DNA from: Planobispora rosea
Lineage (GTDB): Bacteria > Actinomycetota > Actinomycetes > Streptosporangiales > Streptosporangiaceae
Length of the DNA stretch: 64,000 nt
Assembly (NCBI RefSeq): GCF_014648175.1
Contig: NZ_BMQP01000008.1
Span: forward strand, 124,001-188,000
Reading direction: 5' to 3'
Every line of letters begins with the position of its first letter. Position 1 is the stretch's first letter. The translations under genes were made by a program, and so were the position numbers. The notes below the pieces were generated by a model that made no database searches, was not told where the DNA came from, and saw nothing but the letters and a program-made list of their open reading frames with translations. Positions 59,668-64,000 of this stretch are shown piece after piece.

Positions 59668-60447
59668 ATGACGCCGTGGGAGGCGGTCGCGGTGTTCGCG
59701 GCCGGCATCGGGGCCGGGGGCATCAACGCCGTCGTCGGCTCGGGATCGCTGATCACGTTCCCCACGATGGTGGCGGTGGGGCTGCCGCCGATCGTGGCCA
59801 ACGTCTCCAACAACATCGGGCTGGTGCCCGGCTCCCTGACCGGGGCGCTGGGCTACCGCGCCGAGCTGAAGGGGCAGCGTGACCGGCTGATCCGGCTGGG
59901 CCTCGGGTCGCTGCTCGGCTCCCTCATCGGCGGTGTGCTCCTGCTCTCCCTGCCCGAGCGCACCTTCACCGTGGTCGTGTCGATCCTGATCGGCCTGGCG
60001 TGCGTGCTGGTCGTCCTCCAGCCGAGACTCAGTGCGTGGGTGAGCGCCTGGCGCGAGCACCAGCACCCGCACGGCGGTCCCTGGCTCTGGCTCGGCGTCT
60101 TCGCGGGCGGGATCTACGGCGGTTACTTCGGCGCGGCCCAGGGCGTGCTGCTCATCGGGCTGCTCGGCATCTTCCTCGACGACGACCTGCAGCGGGTGAA
60201 CGCCGCCAAGAACGTGCTCGCGCTGGTGGTCAACGCCGCCGCGGCGGTGCTGTTCATCCTCGCCGACGCACTGGACCTGTTCGCCGAGGCCGCGGTGGAC
60301 TGGACGGCGGTGCTGCTGGTGGCGGCGGGCGCGACGATCGGCGGGTTCCTGGGCGCGAAGGTGGGCCGGAAGTTGCCCGCTCCGGTGCTGCGCGGGTTCA
60401 TCGTCTGTGTCGGAATCGCCGCGATTATCAAACTGGTGTACGGATAA
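59668..60447 (+). CDS. TSUP-family (TauE/SafE) anion exporter
   Basis: 259 residues from ATG 59668 (or GTG 59665; GAGGAGGG upstream). Seven or eight membrane segments: VAVFAAGIGAGGINAVVGSGSLITFPTMVAVGLPP (first repeat motif), VSNNIGLVPGSLTGALGY, GGIYGGYFGAAQGVLLIGLLG (second repeat motif), VNAAKNVLALVVNAAAAVLFI. The paired GxGG and NxxG motifs are TSUP hallmarks. It moves sulfonates, sulfite or other small anions; the substrate is unknown. The gene stands alone before a small ORF with its own promoter-like box. Confidence 0.92.
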   Translation: MTPWEAVAVFAAGIGAGGINAVVGSGSLITFPTMVAVGLPPIVANVSNNIGLVPGSLTGALGYRAELKGQRDRLIRLGLGSLLGSLIGGVLLLSLPERTFTVVVSILIGLACVLVVLQPRLSAWVSAWREHQHPHGGPWLWLGVFAGGIYGGYFGAAQGVLLIGLLGIFLDDDLQRVNAAKNVLALVVNAAAAVLFILADALDLFAEAAVDWTAVLLVAAGATIGGFLGAKVGRKLPAPVLRGFIVCVGIAAIIKLVYG

Positions 60448-60476
60448 AACCTGCACCTTATGGGTATAAAACCGGC

Positions 60477-60707
60477 ATGAAAGGCGACAGGGTAGAGATC
60501 GTTATCGATGCGGGAGATACCTCGCGCACGTACGAGGTCGCCGCGACCAAGGCGGGCCGCCGGGTGGAGGTCGCCAACCAGCGTGGCGGCGTGGTCGAGG
60601 TGAGCGAGGTCACCCGGAGCGGTACGCCGGTGCGTACCGCCCGGTTCATGTCCAGCCGGATTCTCGCCCTGGTGGAGCATCCCGCCGACGGTGCCTCCGA
60701 CGACTGA
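60477..60707 (+). CDS. Small conserved-looking protein (76 aa)
   Basis: 76 residues: MKGDRVEIVIDAGDTSRTYEVAATKAGRRVEVANQRGGVV, then VSEVTRSGTPVRTARFMSSRILALVEHP. Beta-rich, no membrane part. TATAAA at 60465-60470 sits 6 bases before the ATG and no ribosome site is seen, so the mRNA may be leaderless. It follows the exporter by 30 bases. No family is recognised. Codon use and start support a real gene. Confidence 0.7.
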   Translation: MKGDRVEIVIDAGDTSRTYEVAATKAGRRVEVANQRGGVVEVSEVTRSGTPVRTARFMSSRILALVEHPADGASDD

Positions 60708-60823
60708 CGGTCCGTCCACGTGACCCGGTACGGCCGTGCCGTCCGGTACGGCGCCGCCGTACCGGCCTGGCCTGGCCTGGACCCGGCCCGACCTTGCCTG
60801 GGCCCGGTCCGGCCTGGATCGGG

Positions 60824-60848
60824 CAGGCCTGAACTGAGATCAGGCCTG
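60824..60848 (-). terminator. Palindromic hairpin at the 3' end of the Rieske gene
   Basis: CAGGCCTGA and its complement with a 7-base loop, overlapping the stop codon (60840-60842). It sits in a repetitive GC-rich spacer between convergent genes. Confidence 0.7.
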
Positions 60849-61754
60849 GGCCGGGCGGACCTGGATGATGCCGTCGCGGCGGATGCGGGTCTCGAAGGAC
60901 GGCTGCGGCGCGGTCGCGGGACCGTGGGCGACGGACCCGTCCGCCAGGCGGAAGGTGCTCCCGTGCCACGGGCACACCACGCAGGTGTCCCCGTCCTCGG
61001 AGACCAGCCGTCCCTGGTGCAGCGGCCCCGCCAGATGCGCGCAGCGGTCGGCGAGCACCGTCACCGCCTCACCCGCCCGCAGCACGAACAGGTCGATGTA
61101 GCCCAGCCGCCGGGCGACCGGGCGGCCGTCCGGCAGGTCCTTCAGCGCGCACAGGTCATGCCAGCCGAGCGGGACCAGGTGGGTGACCGACTCGGCGTGG
61201 TTGGCGCCGGCGGCCTGCCGGTAGGCCAGGTGGCCGCCCAGGTAGCCGCCCAGGCTCGCCGCCCCCAGGCCCGCGAACGCCAGCATCCGCCCGGTCCGCT
61301 CGCGGCCGGCCAGCCGCATCGCCAGCGACCCGCCGTAGAGGCCGACCGCGGTCAGGTTGGCGATCGCGTGCACGAACCCGACCCGCTGCTGCTCCCGGTG
61401 GAGGGAGGACCAGTCGGTGATCCCGGCCGCCGCCGTGGGGAGCACGCTGCCGAGCCCGGCGGTGAGCAGCGCCCGCGTCGCGCGGGGGTCGGCCTTCACC
61501 AGGTCGAGCACCGCCGTGCCCAGCAGGCAGCCCAGACTGAATGTGGCGAGCGGAGGATGGAGGGGTTTGCCGAAGGGCACCCCGTGCAGCACGTCGCGCA
61601 ACCGGCCGGGGCCGATCCGCTGGCGTACCGCCTTGGCCAGTCCGCGGATCGGCTGGTCGGCTCTCGAAGATCTCTCAATCCGGCCGGGGAGATCAATCGG
61701 GGGCACCATCCGTCTGAGGCTCCGGCGCCCCGTTTTCACTGTTTCCTCCACCAT
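60840..61754 (-). CDS. DUF2231 membrane protein fused to a Rieske [2Fe-2S] domain
   Basis: 304 residues. The N-terminal part has DUF2231-type membrane segments: HPPLATFSLGCLLGTAVLDLV, LTAGLGSVLPTAAAGITDW and a later pair around LAFAGLGAASLGGYLGGHLAY. The C-terminal Rieske domain has C-A-H-L-A-G-P and C-P-W-H-G-S, the two half-sites needed for a [2Fe-2S] cluster (CxH...CxxH). Electron transfer at the membrane is likely. No oxygenase partner nearby. Divergent only from nothing; it is co-directional with the HD gene downstream of its own promoter. Confidence 0.88.
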   Translation of the reverse strand: MVEETVKTGRRSLRRMVPPIDLPGRIERSSRADQPIRGLAKAVRQRIGPGRLRDVLHGVPFGKPLHPPLATFSLGCLLGTAVLDLVKADPRATRALLTAGLGSVLPTAAAGITDWSSLHREQQRVGFVHAIANLTAVGLYGGSLAMRLAGRERTGRMLAFAGLGAASLGGYLGGHLAYRQAAGANHAESVTHLVPLGWHDLCALKDLPDGRPVARRLGYIDLFVLRAGEAVTVLADRCAHLAGPLHQGRLVSEDGDTCVVCPWHGSTFRLADGSVAHGPATAPQPSFETRIRRDGIIQVRPAQA

Positions 61755-61795
61755 CGCCCCCCTCTCAGGTTATAGGGACCTACCCGGGAACCGCG

Positions 61796-62401
61796 TTATG
61801 CACGCTCCAGATGTCCCCGGCTGATGGAGAGTTCAACGATCTCGGTGGCGTAGGCGCCGAGCGTCGGTGACCCCTCCTCGATGATCTTTACCTTCTCCAG
61901 CACCTGCTCGGCCGTCACCTTGTAGAGCGACCAGGTGCCGCCCTCGTTGTGGTGGTTGGCCAGAATCGGCGCGATCCGGTCGAGGGCCTTGGCGAAACGG
62001 GCCTCGGGGGTCACGCGCTCCTCGAACTCGTCCCAGAGCGCGCGCAACCGTTCGGCCTGGTCCCGGGGGAGCAGGCCGAAGATGCGGTCGGCGGCCTTGC
62101 GCTCGATGCCCAGCTGGGCCTCGACGGCCGGGGTGTCGTAGATGAACGTGTCTCCCGCGTCGATCTCGACGATGTCGTGGACGAGCAGCATCGCGACGAC
62201 TCTGTCCAGGTCGATCCCCGGCGGCGCGTGCTCGGCCAGCACCATCGCCAACATGGCCACGTACCACGAGTGCTCGGCGTCGTTCTCCCGGCGGGACCCG
62301 TCCAACAGGGTGTTGCGGCGGACGATCCGTCTGAGCTTGTCGATTTCCATCGCGAAGGCGAGCTGAGCGTGCAGACGGTCCTGTTCTGGAGGGGTGGTCA
62401 C
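61796..62401 (-). CDS. HD-domain phosphohydrolase (YfbR/HDDC2-type 5'-nucleotidase family)
   Basis: 201 residues from GTG 62401. HD motif: RRENDAEHSWYVAMLAMVLAEH (His and His/Asp), VAMLLVHDIVEIDAGDT (HD...D) and the last Asp near LDRIAPILANHHNEGGTW. It resembles YfbR and human HDDC2, which dephosphorylate deoxynucleoside 5'-monophosphates. It uses a divalent metal. No partner gene; a molybdoenzyme lies 51 bases upstream on the same strand and may share the mRNA. Confidence 0.92.
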   Translation of the reverse strand: MTTPPEQDRLHAQLAFAMEIDKLRRIVRRNTLLDGSRRENDAEHSWYVAMLAMVLAEHAPPGIDLDRVVAMLLVHDIVEIDAGDTFIYDTPAVEAQLGIERKAADRIFGLLPRDQAERLRALWDEFEERVTPEARFAKALDRIAPILANHHNEGGTWSLYKVTAEQVLEKVKIIEEGSPTLGAYATEIVELSISRGHLERA

Positions 62402-62451
62402 CTGCGCAAGCCTAGTCCGAGCCGCGACATGTTTCCCGATCGGCCGTGCTT

Positions 62452-64000
62452 TCAGGCAGGCGTGAGCGTGACCGGAACCCCGTTGAACACGGCGTTCCCG
62501 GAGGGGACGTCGATCCTGGACTCGTCCGTCAGCGCGTTCACGCTGACCCCGGCGTGCTCCGCGGCGACCCGCTGGACGGTCCCGGCGTGTCCCCAGCCGT
62601 GGGGCAGGCTCACCACCCCGGGCATGATCGACTCGGTGGGCTCCAGCGGCACGGTCAGCTCTCCGGCCGCGCTGCGCACCACGGCGTGACCGTCGAGCCC
62701 GAGCCGGGCCACATCCTGCGGGTTGATCTGCAGCGTGCACCGGTTGCTCCCGCCGACCAGCGGCCCCACGTTGTGCAGCCAGCTGTTGTTGGACCGCAGG
62801 TGCCGCCGCCCGATCAGCACGATCTCCGCGGGCGGTACGGCCAGCCGCTCGCGGAGCCGTACGACATCCTCGGCCAGCTGCGGCGGGGCCAGCTCCACCC
62901 GTCCCGAGGCGGTGCACACCATCTCCGGCAGGCGGGGCTCCAGCGGGCCGAGGTCGAGCCCGTGCGGGTGCTCCCGGAGCGCGGCCAGCGACAGCCCGTA
63001 GGGGCCCAGCTTGAGCATGGCGTCCAGCCGCAGCTCCGCCCCGCTCTCCCCGTCCAGCGCGGCGCGCAGTTCGGCGACGTCCTGACCCTCGACGGGCGAG
63101 CCCGGCGTCTCGACCGCCCTGCGCAACATCTGGTCGAGGATCAGCTCGTCCAGCAGGGCGGGGTCGGCGTCCGCGCCCTGCCCGGAGGCGATCATCGCCA
63201 ACCTGGCCAGGATCTCCGCCTCCGAGGGGCGTCCCGGCTCCGGCGGCAGCACCGGCGGGGAGAACCGGGCGTAGTTGCGCACGGCCACGAACAGCAGGGA
63301 CAGGTCGTAGTGCGGCGAGCGCAGCACCGGGGGCGGCGGGAGGATGACGTGCGCGTGCCGGGTCGTCTCGTTGAGGTAGGGGTCGACGGAGACCATGAAC
63401 TCCAGACCGGCGAAGGCCCGGTCCAGCCGGGTGCCGTTCGGCGCCGACAACACCGGGTTGCCCGCCACCGTGACCAGCGCCCTGACCTGGCCCTCGCCAG
63501 GCGTCTCGATCTCGTCGGCGAGGGTGGCCACCGGCAGCTCGCCGTTGGCCTCCGGCAGGCCGCGCACCCGGCTGTGCCAGCGTCCTGTGCGGTACGGCCT
63601 GCTCCTGCGGCCGATCTCGACGGCGGTCTTGGCGAACATGACCCCGCCGGGGCGGTCGAGGTTGCCGGTCAGAACGTTGATCACGTCCACCAGCCACTGG
63701 GCGACGGTGCCGAACTCGGCGGTGCAGGTGCCGATGCGGGCGTAGACGGCGGCCGTGGGGGCGTCGGCCAGCTCGCGCGCCAGCCGCGTGATGACGTCGG
63801 CGGGCACCCCGCAGATCTCGGCCACGGCCTTGGGGGAGAACTCCTCGGCCAGCTCGCGGATCCGCTCCAGGCCCTCGACCGCGACGCCGACCGAGGTGAG
63901 GTTCTCGGCGAAGAGGGTGTGGACGATGCCGAACAGCAGGTAGGCGTCGGTGCCGGGCCGGACGAAAACGTGTTCGTCGGCGAGGGCGGCGGTGCGCGTG
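62452..64000 (-). CDS. Molybdopterin-dependent oxidoreductase (FdhF/BisC family), N terminus cut by window edge
   Basis: More than 510 residues, open at the right edge. Seen: FVRPGTDAYLLFGIVHTLFAENL, ITRLARELADAP (helical), ARIGTCTAEFGTVAQWLVDVINVLTGNLDRPGGVMF, TVAGNPVLSAPNG (nucleotide part), and the C-terminal MopB domain with NNSWLHNV and RCTLQINPQDVARLGLDGHAVVRSAAGEL. It belongs to the bis-MGD enzymes near formate dehydrogenase/assimilatory oxidoreductases. The N-terminal iron-sulfur site is outside the window. The stop is at 62452. Confidence 0.93.
   Translation of the reverse strand, partial: TRTAALADEHVFVRPGTDAYLLFGIVHTLFAENLTSVGVAVEGLERIRELAEEFSPKAVAEICGVPADVITRLARELADAPTAAVYARIGTCTAEFGTVAQWLVDVINVLTGNLDRPGGVMFAKTAVEIGRRSRPYRTGRWHSRVRGLPEANGELPVATLADEIETPGEGQVRALVTVAGNPVLSAPNGTRLDRAFAGLEFMVSVDPYLNETTRHAHVILPPPPVLRSPHYDLSLLFVAVRNYARFSPPVLPPEPGRPSEAEILARLAMIASGQGADADPALLDELILDQMLRRAVETPGSPVEGQDVAELRAALDGESGAELRLDAMLKLGPYGLSLAALREHPHGLDLGPLEPRLPEMVCTASGRVELAPPQLAEDVVRLRERLAVPPAEIVLIGRRHLRSNNSWLHNVGPLVGGSNRCTLQINPQDVARLGLDGHAVVRSAAGELTVPLEPTESIMPGVVSLPHGWGHAGTVQRVAAEHAGVSVNALTDESRIDVPSGNAVFNGVPVTLTPA

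Overview
The window is chromosomal DNA of a high-GC Gram-positive actinomycete. Genes are densely packed, with GTG/TTG starts and many GTGA/ATGA overlaps. A WhiB regulator, a BldG-type anti-anti-sigma factor, a proton pyrophosphatase and Mtb-like gene order point to the Actinomycetia. The style (Tad genes plus ssd and bldG, many NarL-type two-component pairs, NACHT and AICE-like debris) suggests Streptosporangiaceae or a close relative. That family placement is inference.

Layout. (1) 1-1447: a NarL/DesK-type two-component pair, with the kinase truncated by the window edge. (2) 1.5-10.2 kb: an accessory region. It holds a stand-alone phosphorothioate-DNA restriction enzyme (SBD-HNH), a Rieske oxygenase fragment, a VOC protein, an AbrB-like regulator with a membrane protein, a diguanylate cyclase divergent from a sugar-binding-type lipoprotein, DUF3560/ArdA remnants of an integrative element, a PH-domain protein, and remnants of a NACHT protein and an ADP-ribosylglycohydrolase, ending at a tRNA-Pro(CGG) gene. 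A 33-bp perfect direct repeat at 2417-2449 and 7539-7571 brackets 5.1 kb of this region. (3) 10.3-30.2 kb: a conserved core block matching the M. tuberculosis order acs...ephE...marP...nth...crp...MBL...RidA...two ArsA-like ATPases...whiB4...ponA2...metallophosphoesterase. (4) 31.2-36.9 kb: a tad pilus/secretion operon (ssd, tadA, tadB, tadC, a pilin-like DUF4244 protein and two TadE-like proteins). It is followed by a secreted FnIII/transmembrane protein and a DEAD/DEAH helicase. (5) 42.0-45.7 kb: bldG, its anti-sigma partner and hppA. (6) 46.0-64.0 kb: housekeeping and regulatory genes: a tiny membrane protein with SixA, SerB, an OlsB/PlsC-like acyltransferase pair, a MerR/aldo-keto reductase divergent pair, an orphan response regulator, a QueA-like enzyme, a second GAF kinase/NarL regulator pair, an ABC ATPase, a band-7 protein, a TauE/SafE exporter, a DUF2231-Rieske membrane protein, an HD hydrolase, and a molybdopterin oxidoreductase running off the right edge.

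The core genes tie together cell-envelope work (PonA2, ATPases, MarP), acetate activation, Crp control and developmental sigma-factor control. The most unusual material is region 2: two of its genes are cut at recognisable junctions, one junction carries the 33-bp repeat, and the restriction gene's 5' end is part of that repeat. No tool was run. Family calls rest on reading the translated sequence, and synteny statements rest on remembered gene order.
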